Origin: UBA1858 sp965262455
GTDB lineage: Bacteria; Pseudomonadota; Gammaproteobacteria; UBA4575
DNA length: 44,327 bases
Reading direction: 5' to 3'
Assembly: GCA_965262455.1 (NCBI GenBank)
Contig: CBDHFH010000004.1
Span: 1 to 44,327 of the forward strand
In this document: positions 33,742 to 42,489 of the stretch, one piece after another
Numbering within the stretch: the first letter of the stretch is position 1
How the letters are laid out: the number at the start of each line of letters is the position of its first letter
Notes under the pieces: model-generated
What the model was told of the DNA's origin: nothing
What the model saw: only the letters and a program-made list of their open reading frames with translations
Database searches by the model: none
Position numbers and translations under genes: made by a program

Positions 33742-35871
33742 CTAGTGACCAAGTCGCCATTGCTGAAATTTCGCCAGTATTGTTATGATGCGTTCGGTTA
33801 ATTGACTGCGTCGCCACTTACCAGACACCATGCGATTGATTTCACTTTTGGTTGGATAGATATGCACGGTTTTTAAAATATGGTTTAAGCCCAATCCATT
33901 TGTTTTTGCCAGCACAAACTCAGCAATGAGTTCGCTTGCATGTTCTCCCACGATACAAACACCCAATATTTTGTGGTTGTTTTTTGGGGTGATGACTTTT
34001 ATAAATCCTTGCGTGGCATTATCAGTGATCGCTCGATCAATATCATCCATAGGAAATGTAGTGACTTGGTAATCAATGCCTTGTTCGATGGCCTGCTTTT
34101 CAGTGAGACCCAAGCTAGTGATTTCAGGGTCAGTAAACACGGCACGTGGAATGTTATCCAGACTGCATTTGAACTTCTTTGCTGGGTGAAACAAAGCATT
34201 AAAGGCGGCATACCATGCTTGATGTGAGGCGGTATGCGTATATTGCATAGCACTGGTGACATCGCCACAGGCATAAACATTTGGGTAGCTGGTTTGTAGC
34301 GTCTCATTGGTGACAAGTTTGCCTGCACTGTTTACATCGAGCGCTAATGCTTCAAGCCCTGTTAAATTTGCCTGTCGGCCCGTAGCGATTAATACATGAC
34401 TAAAGGCAACAGTGCATCGTTCGCCATTTCTAATGCCAGCTAAACTATATTTACCATTATCCTGAATAAATTCGTCACTGTTAAAGTCAGTTAATATCGT
34501 GATGTTGTCTTTCACGAGGGATGCCGCCACTAATTCAGCCGCTTGTTGGTCCTCATTCGGTAATATCGTTGCGCGTCGTTGTACAACAGTTACTTGTGAG
34601 CCGAGCCGGGCAAACGCTTGGCCTAATTCACAACCAATCGGTCCAGCACCAATAATTAGCAGCTGTTCGGGTAACTCGCTCAACGACCAAATGGTATCAG
34701 TCGTGTAGTAAGGTACCTGATCAATATTTTTTATTTTAGGAATGGCAGGCGTCGCGCCAGTTGCAATAATAATATTTTTTGCACTTAAGGTTTTGCCATT
34801 CACCTGTACTTCCCATGGCGAAATAATCTTGGCTTCACCCTGTTCACAGTCAACACCTAATTCACTATAACGCTGAACAGAGTCTTTAGGTTCAATGGTG
34901 TTAATTTTGTCATGCACGCGTTGAATAATATCTTTAAATCGATAATCACAATTCGCCTGCGCTAGACCAAAGTCAGCAAAGTTTTTTATATCAGCGATAT
35001 ACTTAGCACTACGCAAGATTGCTTTAGATGGTACGCAGCCTGTGTTTAAACAATCGCCCCCCATCTGATGTTTTTCTATTAACGCCACCTTGCCTTGCAG
35101 AGTACGTGTTGTATAGGCTGCCACTAATCCTGCTGAGCCACCACCGAGCACGATAGAGTGATATTGAAATGAGGATGGTTTATTAAAACGACGATAGACT
35201 CGGCGTGATTTTATAAATGACATCAAACTTTTGGTAATAAAAGGCAGTAGTCCAAGTAACGCTAATGCAATAAGCAAAGAGGGTGATGTAATGTCACCTA
35301 ATGAAGAAATTTTTGCAATTTCGGTGCCTGCGTTGACATAGATTAGTGTTGCCGGGAACATGCCTAATTGACTGACCCAATAAAATGTCCAAGGGCGAAT
35401 TGGCGTCAGTGCCATCACCAAATTAATCAGGAAAAATGGAAATACTGGCACGAGTCTTAAAAACAGCAAGTAGAACGCGCCCTCCTGCTCTACTTTTTGA
35501 TTAATAATTTTTAATCGTTCAGCGAATTTATTTTGCACATAGTCTTTAAGAAAATAACGGGCAACAAAATAGGCCAGCAATGCGCCGATAGTGGACGCGA
35601 AAGAGACCAGTAATACGCCTTGAAAGAAGCCAAATAATGCGCCGCCGGCAAGAGTCAAAATTGTTGCGCCTGGCAACGACACAGCGGTAGCGAGAATATA
35701 GATGACAAAATAAATTGCAGCGGCCGTGAATGGATGTTCACCAACCAGCGCCAGTAACTCGTGTTGTCTGTCTTTTAATTGACTAAAAGACAGGTGATCT
35801 GCAACATCGAAATAGATGGCCGCTAAAATAATCGACGCAACGATTGCTAAAAATATTATAATTCTTTTCAC
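33742..35871 (-). CDS. VTT-domain / pyridine nucleotide-disulfide oxidoreductase fusion
   Basis: A 709-residue fusion. Residues about 1-225 are a TVP38/TMEM64 (VTT, DedA-like) membrane domain (ATAVSLPGATILTLAGGALFG, then FLRLVPVFPFFLINLVMALT). Residues about 238-709 are a mercuric reductase/lipoamide dehydrogenase-like flavoprotein: FAD motif VLGGGSAGLVAA, redox disulfide GGDCLNTGCVPSK, NAD site IIGAGPIGCELGQAFARLG, and C-terminal VHIYPTKSEINRM with the His-x(4)-Glu pattern. The MerA-specific terminal Cys pair is absent. It likely tethers a disulfide reductase to the inner membrane. It is immediately upstream of arsS, which suggests a role in arsenic or thiol redox chemistry (inference). Confidence 0.92.
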   Translation of the reverse strand: MKRIIIFLAIVASIILAAIYFDVADHLSFSQLKDRQHELLALVGEHPFTAAAIYFVIYILATAVSLPGATILTLAGGALFGFFQGVLLVSFASTIGALLAYFVARYFLKDYVQNKFAERLKIINQKVEQEGAFYLLFLRLVPVFPFFLINLVMALTPIRPWTFYWVSQLGMFPATLIYVNAGTEIAKISSLGDITSPSLLIALALLGLLPFITKSLMSFIKSRRVYRRFNKPSSFQYHSIVLGGGSAGLVAAYTTRTLQGKVALIEKHQMGGDCLNTGCVPSKAILRSAKYIADIKNFADFGLAQANCDYRFKDIIQRVHDKINTIEPKDSVQRYSELGVDCEQGEAKIISPWEVQVNGKTLSAKNIIIATGATPAIPKIKNIDQVPYYTTDTIWSLSELPEQLLIIGAGPIGCELGQAFARLGSQVTVVQRRATILPNEDQQAAELVAASLVKDNITILTDFNSDEFIQDNGKYSLAGIRNGERCTVAFSHVLIATGRQANLTGLEALALDVNSAGKLVTNETLQTSYPNVYACGDVTSAMQYTHTASHQAWYAAFNALFHPAKKFKCSLDNIPRAVFTDPEITSLGLTEKQAIEQGIDYQVTTFPMDDIDRAITDNATQGFIKVITPKNNHKILGVCIVGEHASELIAEFVLAKTNGLGLNHILKTVHIYPTKSEINRMVSGKWRRSQLTERIITILAKFQQWRLGH

Positions 35872-36174
35872 TGTATTTTTACTGTTTGAGGTACCTTGAT
35901 CTGCCCTGATACTTTGTTGAAAAAAAATCGCTTCTTGTCTTTTGACATAAGCGCTAGCAAACTGCCAGTTGCGTTGTGTGTTTGTTGCTTGTTTTTGCCT
36001 CGCCTCAGTTGTTGATAAAAAAAGTTAAACAATCAAAACAAATCAGAGAACTACTGAGTCGATTAAATCTGTAAGGTTAGACCTGTAAGTTAGGCTCAAG
36101 CTTACATGAAGTTTTTGAATTTGTGCGTATTTCTAACGATTTATGCATGCAAGTTAGAGGGAGTGTGTACGTTT
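35872..36174. other. divergent intergenic region
   Basis: About 300 bases between the fusion gene (minus) and the FAH-family gene (plus); it should contain both promoters. TTTTGACATAAGCG near 35939 provides a TTGACA but no convincing -10 at the right distance. Near 36070-36094 a short imperfect tandem repeat (CTGTAAGGTTAGAC then CTGTAAGTTAGGC) is visible and could be an operator. Confidence 0.35.
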
Positions 36175-37068
36175 ATGCGTTTAGTGAGTTGTGAATTTGA
36201 CAATAAAATTTGGCTAGGGGTGGAAATTGGTGAACGAGTGTTTCTGCCTTTCCGCCATCCACAATGGAATGCATCAATTAATTCTATGCTTGGCTTGATT
36301 GATGCAGGCGCAGAAGTATTGAGCGAGCTGAAGGCGTTAGCCAACGATCCCAAGGAAGATTATTGTGTTGCCTTAAACGATGTAACTTTACTCTCACCAA
36401 TTCCTCGACCTCGGCAAAATGTAATCTGTCTGGGGTTAAATTATGTCGATCATGTGTCTGAAACGACGGGGGAAAAGAAAGAGGAAGTTAAGTTGCCGCG
36501 TTCACCCATCGTTTTCACAAAAGCCGCTAACAGTATGAATGGTCCCTACAGTGATATCGAAATTGATACTAATGTGTCAGCTAAAATGGATTGGGAGTCT
36601 GAGCTTGGCGTTATTATAGGTAAGCCAGGGTTAGGTATAAAGCAAGAAGATGCCATGCAATATGTGTTTGGTTATACCGTCATTAACGATATAACCGCAC
36701 GTGATCGTCAAAAATGGCATAAACAATTTTATATCGGCAAAAGTTACAAAGGCTGTTGTCCGATGGGGCCCGTTATTGTCACAGCGGATGACATTGCAGA
36801 CCCGCATGATTTACAACTTCGTAGTTGGGTCAATGGCGAGCTTAAACAAGATTCAAATACCAAGCATCAAATATTTAAAATTGCTAATGTCATTTCAGTG
36901 TTATCACAAGGCATGGAATTGGAAGCAGGCGATATTATTGCAACAGGCACACCAAGCGGTGTGGGCTATGCGCGTACGCCGCCTGAATTTTTGATGCCAG
37001 GCGATGTCGTCGAATGTGAAGTAGAGCGTATCGGTAAAATTGCCAACAAAATTACCCAAAGAAGTTAG
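36175..37068 (+). CDS. fumarylacetoacetate hydrolase family protein
   Basis: A 297-residue FAH-family enzyme. The C-terminal catalytic domain has NVICLGLNYVDHVSETTG, the metal-binding DWESELGVIIGK with Glu residues, FGYTVINDITARDRQ and DIIATGTPSGVGYAR. This family includes hydrolases, decarboxylases and isomerases acting on beta-keto or acylpyruvate acids; the exact substrate is not predictable. I prefer ATG 36175 (MRLVSCEFDNKIW) over the longer start at 36106 because the family begins at MRLV and an AG-rich RBS precedes it. Apparently monocistronic. Confidence 0.9.
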   Translation: MRLVSCEFDNKIWLGVEIGERVFLPFRHPQWNASINSMLGLIDAGAEVLSELKALANDPKEDYCVALNDVTLLSPIPRPRQNVICLGLNYVDHVSETTGEKKEEVKLPRSPIVFTKAANSMNGPYSDIEIDTNVSAKMDWESELGVIIGKPGLGIKQEDAMQYVFGYTVINDITARDRQKWHKQFYIGKSYKGCCPMGPVIVTADDIADPHDLQLRSWVNGELKQDSNTKHQIFKIANVISVLSQGMELEAGDIIATGTPSGVGYARTPPEFLMPGDVVECEVERIGKIANKITQRS

Positions 37069-37200
37069 CTATAGAAGCGACCACTGGGTCATCCGCTTGT
37101 GATAATTATCGGGTAGTGTTGATATATGCTGGATTTATTTTCAAGCATCAATATATTGCCATCTAAATAACAATAGCGTTCAAAACGTGCTGGGGAGCCT

Positions 37201-38313
37201 ATGATTCAGGACAAAATGCTTAAGCCGGTTGAGCTGGAATTCACAGGCAAGGCAGGTGAGTATTTTCGCATTTGGATAGTCAATATATTACTTAGTATTG
37301 TTACCATCGGCATTTATTCTGCGTGGGCTAAAGTACGGAATAAGCAATACTTTTATGGCAACACGCTACTTGATGATTCACCGTTTGAATATAACGCAAG
37401 CCCTATCGCAATACTTAAAGGGCGATTAGTAGTCGTTGCGATATTACTGTTGTACTCAGTGACGAAATATTTTTATCCATTAGCTGAATTCATTTTTTTA
37501 ATTATCTTTTTTCTGGTGTTGCCCTGGTTAGTGATGCGCAGCCTGATGTTTAATGCACGCTATTCTTCATATCGTAATTTACATTTTTCATTTGAGAAAA
37601 ATTTCTCAGGCGCAGTTAAAACGTTCATTGGTCTGGGTATATTAATCCCCCTTACCCTGGGGTTGATCTATCCGTATTACATGCATGCCATTCAAAAGTA
37701 TCGTGTCGATCATCATGGTTTTGGCCAGTATACTTTTCACTTTAAGCAGGCGATAAAAGCATTTTATAAATATTATTTGCTGGCATTGCTGATTTTCTTG
37801 TTGGCTATGTTTGGCGTCGGTGTCATATCGACAATATTCTTTGGCGGCGCCATGAGTATTTTTGCTGGCGCTAATGACCCACAAAATATGCCAGATTTTG
37901 GGCCTGCATCTATTATGTCCATTTTTGCTATTATGGGATTGTATTTTGCAGCTTATATGCTTGCATTTGCCTATATAAAAACTAAAGTATTTAATACCGT
38001 GTGGACTAATACGACATTAAATAAATCCACAGACAATAATTCTTCAGCGCCGACGGTGCCTCTAATGGCATTTAAGGGGTTGCTGAAAACGAAGCACATG
38101 TTTTTAATTTATTTTACTAATACTGTCGCTATTATTTTGAGTATGGGTTTGCTGATTCCATGGGCCAAGGTGCGTCTAGCGAAGTACCGTATCGAACAGT
38201 TGAATGTATCCTCGATTGCAAATTTGAAAGTCATCACTGCGCAACAAGAAGAACAGGTCGGCACCATTGGAAGTGAAATGGGTGACATCCTCGATATTGA
38301 TATAGGCATGTAA
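37201..38313 (+). CDS. YjgN-like DUF898 membrane protein
   Basis: A 370-residue inner-membrane protein with about seven membrane helices. It has DUF898 hallmarks, such as LEFTGKAGEYFRIWIVNILL, the twice-seen GIYSAWAKVRNKQYFYG / LIPWAKVRLAKYRIEQ motif, and YSSYRNLHFSFEK. Function is unknown. The last base of its stop codon region overlaps the start of the M48 protease gene (TAATG), so the two are translationally coupled. The DUF898-M48 pair is a recurring one in Proteobacteria, which suggests a joint envelope role. Confidence 0.92.
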   Translation: MIQDKMLKPVELEFTGKAGEYFRIWIVNILLSIVTIGIYSAWAKVRNKQYFYGNTLLDDSPFEYNASPIAILKGRLVVVAILLLYSVTKYFYPLAEFIFLIIFFLVLPWLVMRSLMFNARYSSYRNLHFSFEKNFSGAVKTFIGLGILIPLTLGLIYPYYMHAIQKYRVDHHGFGQYTFHFKQAIKAFYKYYLLALLIFLLAMFGVGVISTIFFGGAMSIFAGANDPQNMPDFGPASIMSIFAIMGLYFAAYMLAFAYIKTKVFNTVWTNTTLNKSTDNNSSAPTVPLMAFKGLLKTKHMFLIYFTNTVAIILSMGLLIPWAKVRLAKYRIEQLNVSSIANLKVITAQQEEQVGTIGSEMGDILDIDIGM

Positions 38314-39338
38314 TGAAATTTAATGCCATCTACTATGATGGATTGCACCCAGTGGGTCGTGATGTCACATTGCTAGTGAATGATTCTGGTCTGGTAAAGA
38401 TTATCGGTGCAGATGTGCAGTATCAGTGCCAATGGCAGCAAGTCACAGTCAGCAATCAGTTAGGTGCGACAGCACGTAGCCTGGTGTTCCCCAACGGCGC
38501 CAAATGTGAAAGCCATGAACATGAACAAATTAATCTGTTAGAAAGGCGATACCGTTCAACGACATTCAGCCGAGTGCTTCATCATTTAGAATCGCGTTGG
38601 CAAAGTGTGTTAATTGCCTCACTAGTAGTTGTTTGTTTTACCTGGAGTATGGTTGTGTATGGTATTCCAGCACTTGCCAAGACTGTGGCAGAAGCATTAC
38701 CTGTGAGTGTCGATGAAAACCTGACTGAAGGAACACTGGGTCTGCTGGATGATCGCATTTTACAGCCCTCTGAATTAGACGCTGAAATACAACAGCGAAT
38801 TGAAAAAAAATTTTTCCAGATGGTAGCTAATGCGCAGGATGAACATACCTATCATCTATTATTTCGCAAAGGCTTAGGTGCTAATGCCTTTGCACTTCCC
38901 TCAGGTCATATTGTCGTCACAGATGAGTTAATAGAAATGGCAGACCATGACGAAGAAGTGCTGGCAGTATTAGCGCATGAAATCGGACATGTAATTCATG
39001 AACATGGATTACGCTCGGTATTACAAAGTTCAGCAGTGGCATTGTTGCTCACTGCGGTCACCGGAGATATTGGTGCGGCCAGTGGATTTGCAGCCGCGAT
39101 GCCGATAATTTTGCTGGAAACTAATTATTCGCGAAAGTTTGAATTAGAAGCGGATGCCTATGCACTTGAATATATGCAGGCGCATAATATCGATACCAAG
39201 CACTTTGCAACAATTTTACAAAAGATAACCGGCGATGATGGCACTAAAGAAGATAGCCCATTTAGTTATATATCTACCCACCCCGCGACATATGAGCGCA
39301 TCCAGCCGTTTATAGACCATAGTCGACAGGCTCCATAA
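38313..39338 (+). CDS. M48 family membrane metallopeptidase
   Basis: A 341-residue zinc protease. An N-terminal domain of about 90 residues (GLHPVGRDVTLLVNDSGLVK) is followed by one membrane helix (VLIASLVVVCFTWSMVVYG) and an M48 peptidase domain with HEIGH (VLAHEIGHVIHEHG) and the third zinc ligand in ELEADAYALEYM. The C-terminal STHPATYERI is typical of the YfgC/LoiP-like group. The orientation suggests the catalytic domain is periplasmic. Partner of the upstream DUF898 protein by a 1-base overlap. Confidence 0.94.
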   Translation: MKFNAIYYDGLHPVGRDVTLLVNDSGLVKIIGADVQYQCQWQQVTVSNQLGATARSLVFPNGAKCESHEHEQINLLERRYRSTTFSRVLHHLESRWQSVLIASLVVVCFTWSMVVYGIPALAKTVAEALPVSVDENLTEGTLGLLDDRILQPSELDAEIQQRIEKKFFQMVANAQDEHTYHLLFRKGLGANAFALPSGHIVVTDELIEMADHDEEVLAVLAHEIGHVIHEHGLRSVLQSSAVALLLTAVTGDIGAASGFAAAMPIILLETNYSRKFELEADAYALEYMQAHNIDTKHFATILQKITGDDGTKEDSPFSYISTHPATYERIQPFIDHSRQAP

Positions 39339-39393
39339 TGCCAACAGCTATCCTGTAGTGATTGGTAATTAACGGCAAATTCAAATAAATATT

Positions 39394-40770
39394 ATGCATG
39401 CATTCAAACAGCGCTGGTCAGCGCCTGGCGGCTATCGAGAAGTATTGCGCGTTGCGGTACCACTTATATTAAGTACTGGCTCATGGAGTATTTTGTTATT
39501 TGTTGATCGCATGTTTTTATCATGGCACTCATCCGAGGCGATCGCTGCTGCCATGCCTGCGGGTATGACAAGTTTTGCCATGTTATGTTTTTTTATCGGT
39601 ACGGCTGCCTATGTGAACACATTTGTTGCGCAGTACTATGGAGCACAAGAAGAACATAAGATTGGTGCAATTGTGTGGCAGGGAATTTATTTCAGTCTGT
39701 TGTCACTGTTTGCGATTGTACCGGCATATTTAATCGCAGACGATTTCTTTGCGTTAATTAATCATGAGCCTGCATTACAAAAACTTGAGGTTCAATACTT
39801 TAAGTTATTAATGTTTTCAGCATTATTCGTTGTGCTGAACAATACTTTGTCTAGCTTTTTCTCCGGCTTGGGCAGGACGTTAGTGGTGATGTGGGTGAGT
39901 ATTATTATCACGCTTATTAATATCGTGCTGGACTACATTTTAATATTCGGTAAGTTAGGATTTCCCGCACTGGGAATTGCCGGTGCGGCAATCGCAACTA
40001 ATATCGCCATAGTATCTGGCTGCTTAGTATTACTAGTACTGGTATTTACAAAATCTCATGCTCTGCGCTTTCAATTATTTTCCTCCTGGAGGTTTGACAG
40101 ACAACTGTTTAATCGCTTGATCTATTTTGGTTTGCCTAATGGTTTACGTTTATTGATAGACATGTCAGCGTTTACTGCATTCTTAATGTTTGTCGGCACC
40201 TTGGGCACAAGAGATTTAGCAGTCAGTAATATTGCTTTTAATATTAATGCACTTTCTTTTTTACCTATGGTTGGTCTAATGATAGGGGTATCAGTAGTGG
40301 TCGGCCAGAGGCTTGGCGAACAGCAAGTTGCGCTTGCGGAAAAAGCTACCTGGTCTGGCCTGCATATCGCGGTTATATTCTTTGGTGCTTTGGGCTTAAT
40401 GTATTTGCTGGTGCCTTCATTGTTTATTTATCCATTTACGTTAAATAATGGATTACAAGACTTAAGCAATGGAGAGCAAATGATTGTTGTGCTGCTTCGC
40501 TTCATTGCATTATTTGGTTTATTTGATGCTATGTTTCTGTTGTTCTTGGGCGCGCTAGAAGGTGCTGGCGATACTCGCTTCATTATGAAAGCGAGTATTA
40601 TTATTTCATTGGGCTTACTAGTACTGCCTTGCTATTTATATATAAAATATTTTCCCGCCGAGTTAATGATGCTATGGCTGATAATAACGCTCAATGTAAT
40701 GATTTATTGTGCTGTGTTTTATGTTCGTTTTAAGCAAGGCCACTGGAAAAGCATGAGTGTTATTCATTAG
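39394..40770 (+). CDS. MATE family efflux transporter
   Basis: A 458-residue protein with twelve predicted membrane helices and the two-fold MATE pattern: EVLRVAVPLILSTGSWSILL and the early VDRMFLSW in the first half; LGTRDLAVSNIAFNINALSF and GALEGAGDTRFIMKA in the second. MATE proteins export cationic drugs or metabolites using Na+ or H+ gradients. It follows the M48 gene by 55 bases; no regulator gene is adjacent on this strand. Confidence 0.94.
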   Translation: MHAFKQRWSAPGGYREVLRVAVPLILSTGSWSILLFVDRMFLSWHSSEAIAAAMPAGMTSFAMLCFFIGTAAYVNTFVAQYYGAQEEHKIGAIVWQGIYFSLLSLFAIVPAYLIADDFFALINHEPALQKLEVQYFKLLMFSALFVVLNNTLSSFFSGLGRTLVVMWVSIIITLINIVLDYILIFGKLGFPALGIAGAAIATNIAIVSGCLVLLVLVFTKSHALRFQLFSSWRFDRQLFNRLIYFGLPNGLRLLIDMSAFTAFLMFVGTLGTRDLAVSNIAFNINALSFLPMVGLMIGVSVVVGQRLGEQQVALAEKATWSGLHIAVIFFGALGLMYLLVPSLFIYPFTLNNGLQDLSNGEQMIVVLLRFIALFGLFDAMFLLFLGALEGAGDTRFIMKASIIISLGLLVLPCYLYIKYFPAELMMLWLIITLNVMIYCAVFYVRFKQGHWKSMSVIH

Positions 40771-40943
40771 CAATGCTATCTAAACTCAATTGGCGTGTGA
40801 CATTTTTTTAGTGTTTATTAGCGAAACATTAGTGTTTGTGTGCATGCAACTGTGTGATGATGAGGCAGCCAGCGAACTGTAATAGTGCAGATACAATCTT
40901 TTACTTTTGCCTGATTTTGATAAGTCATTGAAATTGATAAAAA

Positions 40944-40967
40944 TGCAGATATGGCATGACATCTGCA
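40944..40967. promoter_or_regulatory. palindromic operator-like site before candidate sRNA
   Basis: TGCAGAT, ten bases, ATCTGCA: a perfect 7+7 inverted repeat whose right edge is 5 bases from TATAGT (40972-40977). It occupies the -35 position, where no good TTGACA is found, so it may bind an activator. The regulator is unknown. Confidence 0.5.
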
Positions 40968-40980
40968 AAGATATAGTTGT

Positions 40981-41062
40981 GCTTAGTTAAAGCCTCCCTC
41001 TTGCTAAGCCATTATTTTATCTAAGCTTATAGCCCCGTTAACACCCTGCGGGGCTTTATTTT
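40981..41062 (+). ncRNA. candidate small RNA with CCUCCC loop
   Basis: A probable 75-80 nt transcript. Hairpin 1 is GCTTAG (40981-40986) with CTAAGC (41004-41009) and exposes CCTCCC at 40993-40998 in its loop. An unpaired AT-rich linker follows. The terminator hairpin is AGCCCCG (41031-41037) with CGGGGCT (41049-41055), then TTTATTTT. A TATAGT -10 at 40972-40977 would start transcription at about 40984. The CCUCCC loop is complementary to the Shine-Dalgarno core, as in known translation-blocking sRNAs. No homologue is recognised, and the terminator could instead belong to the distant MATE gene. Confidence 0.5.
41031..41062 (+). terminator. intrinsic terminator
   Basis: A 7-bp GC-rich stem (AGCCCCG/CGGGGCT) with an 11-base loop and a TTTATTTT tail. 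It lies 260 bases after the MATE stop and 150 before the DUF454 gene, which is why a separate short transcript is proposed. Confidence 0.85.
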
Positions 41063-41210
41063 ATGTGCGCTAGACATGAATTGTTTGCTAAATGCCTGCC
41101 TGGCGAGTGATCTATAATTTATATCGCTATATTGAAAAAATTCAAATTTATTTATTAATTGTAGTGCCTTACATTCTCGCTTACGAACATAAATAATCGG
41201 GAGCGCTGGA

Positions 41211-41615
41211 GTGAAAAAGATACTGCTACAAACTGCTGGGTTGATATCCCTAGCGCTAGGTGCGCTTGGTGCGTTTCTGCCTCTTCTACCATCGACTTGC
41301 TTTATACTTTTATCCACTTGGCTGTTTAGCAAATCGTCTCCACGTTTTCATCAATGGATGGTGCATAGATCACCGTTTGCACAAACAATTAATCAATGGC
41401 AGCAACATCGAGTTATTCCAAAAAAAGTTAAAGCGATGGCTACCATATCAATACTTGCTTCATTTGCCTTGAGTGCATGGCTAGTGTCAAACCCGATGGT
41501 GATTGCATTACTTGCGGCTGGAATGTTATTGCTGTTGATGTATCTGTTAACACGTAATAGTGAAGTGTCAGCTGAGCAGCATCATGCTCTTATGCATGTG
41601 CGCACTCACGAATAA
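41211..41615 (+). CDS. YbaN family (DUF454) membrane protein
   Basis: A 134-residue inner-membrane protein. The N-terminal LLQTAGLISLALGALGAFLP and LLPSTCFILLSTWLFSKSSP, followed by SPFAQTINQWQQHRVIPKKVK, are DUF454/YbaN signatures; a hydrophobic C-terminal half and a polar His-rich end follow. Function is unknown. The start is GTG 41211, with GGGAG upstream at 41198-41202. Its 3' end overlaps the convergent oxyR by 26 bases, so mutual antisense effects are possible. Confidence 0.88.
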   Translation: MKKILLQTAGLISLALGALGAFLPLLPSTCFILLSTWLFSKSSPRFHQWMVHRSPFAQTINQWQQHRVIPKKVKAMATISILASFALSAWLVSNPMVIALLAAGMLLLLMYLLTRNSEVSAEQHHALMHVRTHE

Positions 41616-42489
41616 CATCGGCGAGAAGTTTAAATTCTTCTTTTCTGACACTTGACTTGCGCCATGCTAAGCCAATTTCTCGGTAGGACTTTTCTTTTAG
41701 ATCTGCGGTCATTACTTTGGTTTGCTTGAGTAAGCCGCTCTCGACAGCCATTTCTGGAACAAATGTAATGCCTAAATCACTATCTACCATTTGAATAAGC
41801 GTATATAAGCCGTTGGCTGAGAATTTACTGATTTTTTCTTTTTTACTAATGTTGCATGCACTCATGGCATGATCACGTAAACAGTGGCCATCTTCTAACA
41901 ACAGAATAGATTCTTTGTTGAGTTTATTAGGAGAAAAGTTATTAGGGTCAATAAGCTCGGTACCTTTTCTAAAGGCCAGTTTAAATGGATCATTAAACAT
42001 GCTGATTGATTCAGTGTTTGTAAGATTCATCGGCAAGGCGAGCAATAAAATGTCCAGGTCTCCATCCAACAGCAATTGGTGAATGCGATGTGTTTGTTCT
42101 TCTTTTAGATATAGCTCTAGCTTAGGAAAACGCTTGCGGATCACGGGCAAAATGCGTGGCAATAAAAATGGCGCGATCGTTGGAATCACGCCCATTTTAA
42201 GCGGGCCGCTGAGGGGCTCTTGGTTCGACTTAGCAATGTCGATGATGCCCTCTAAGTCAAAGATTGCTAGACGCGCTTGCTGTGCTACCAGCGTACCGGT
42301 CGAGGTAAAGACAACACTGCGATTGGTGCGATCTACCAATGACGTATTCAAAATACTTTCAAGTTCTTTGATAGCTACGCTAAACGCTGATTGTGTGACA
42401 AAACAGGACTCAGCCGCTTTGCCAAAATGCAAATGTTTTTCCAAGGCTATCAAATAGCGCAATTGTTTGACTGTAGGTAAATTAACCAT
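41590..42489 (-). CDS. oxyR: OxyR-like LysR-family hydrogen peroxide regulator
   Basis: A 299-residue LysR-type regulator. The winged HTH is at residues about 5-65 (LRYLIALEKHLHFGKAAESC). In the effector domain the peroxide-sensing segment reads LLLEDGHCLRDHAMSAC, with both redox cysteines in the spacing of E. coli C199 and C208, so OxyR activity is very likely. GPLKMGVIPTIAPFLLPRILP also matches OxyR. It normally activates catalase, Dps or ahpC genes, none of which is adjacent. A candidate sRNA lies divergently upstream. Confidence 0.93.
   Translation of the reverse strand: MVNLPTVKQLRYLIALEKHLHFGKAAESCFVTQSAFSVAIKELESILNTSLVDRTNRSVVFTSTGTLVAQQARLAIFDLEGIIDIAKSNQEPLSGPLKMGVIPTIAPFLLPRILPVIRKRFPKLELYLKEEQTHRIHQLLLDGDLDILLLALPMNLTNTESISMFNDPFKLAFRKGTELIDPNNFSPNKLNKESILLLEDGHCLRDHAMSACNISKKEKISKFSANGLYTLIQMVDSDLGITFVPEMAVESGLLKQTKVMTADLKEKSYREIGLAWRKSSVRKEEFKLLADVIRECAHA

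Larger units (their letters stand above)
40771..41210. other. intergenic region holding a candidate sRNA
   Basis: A gap of 440 bases between the MATE and DUF454 genes. The first 170 bases show nothing convincing. From 40944 on there is a palindrome, a -10 hexamer, a CU-rich hairpin and an intrinsic terminator (described separately). From 41063 to 41197 there is nothing clear, apart from AT-rich sequence likely to carry the DUF454 promoter. Confidence 0.5.

Noticed and set aside
37120..37165. Inverted repeat around TATATGCT / AGCATCAATATA before the DUF898 gene
   Set aside because: Pairing is interrupted and AT-rich; not convincing as operator or terminator.
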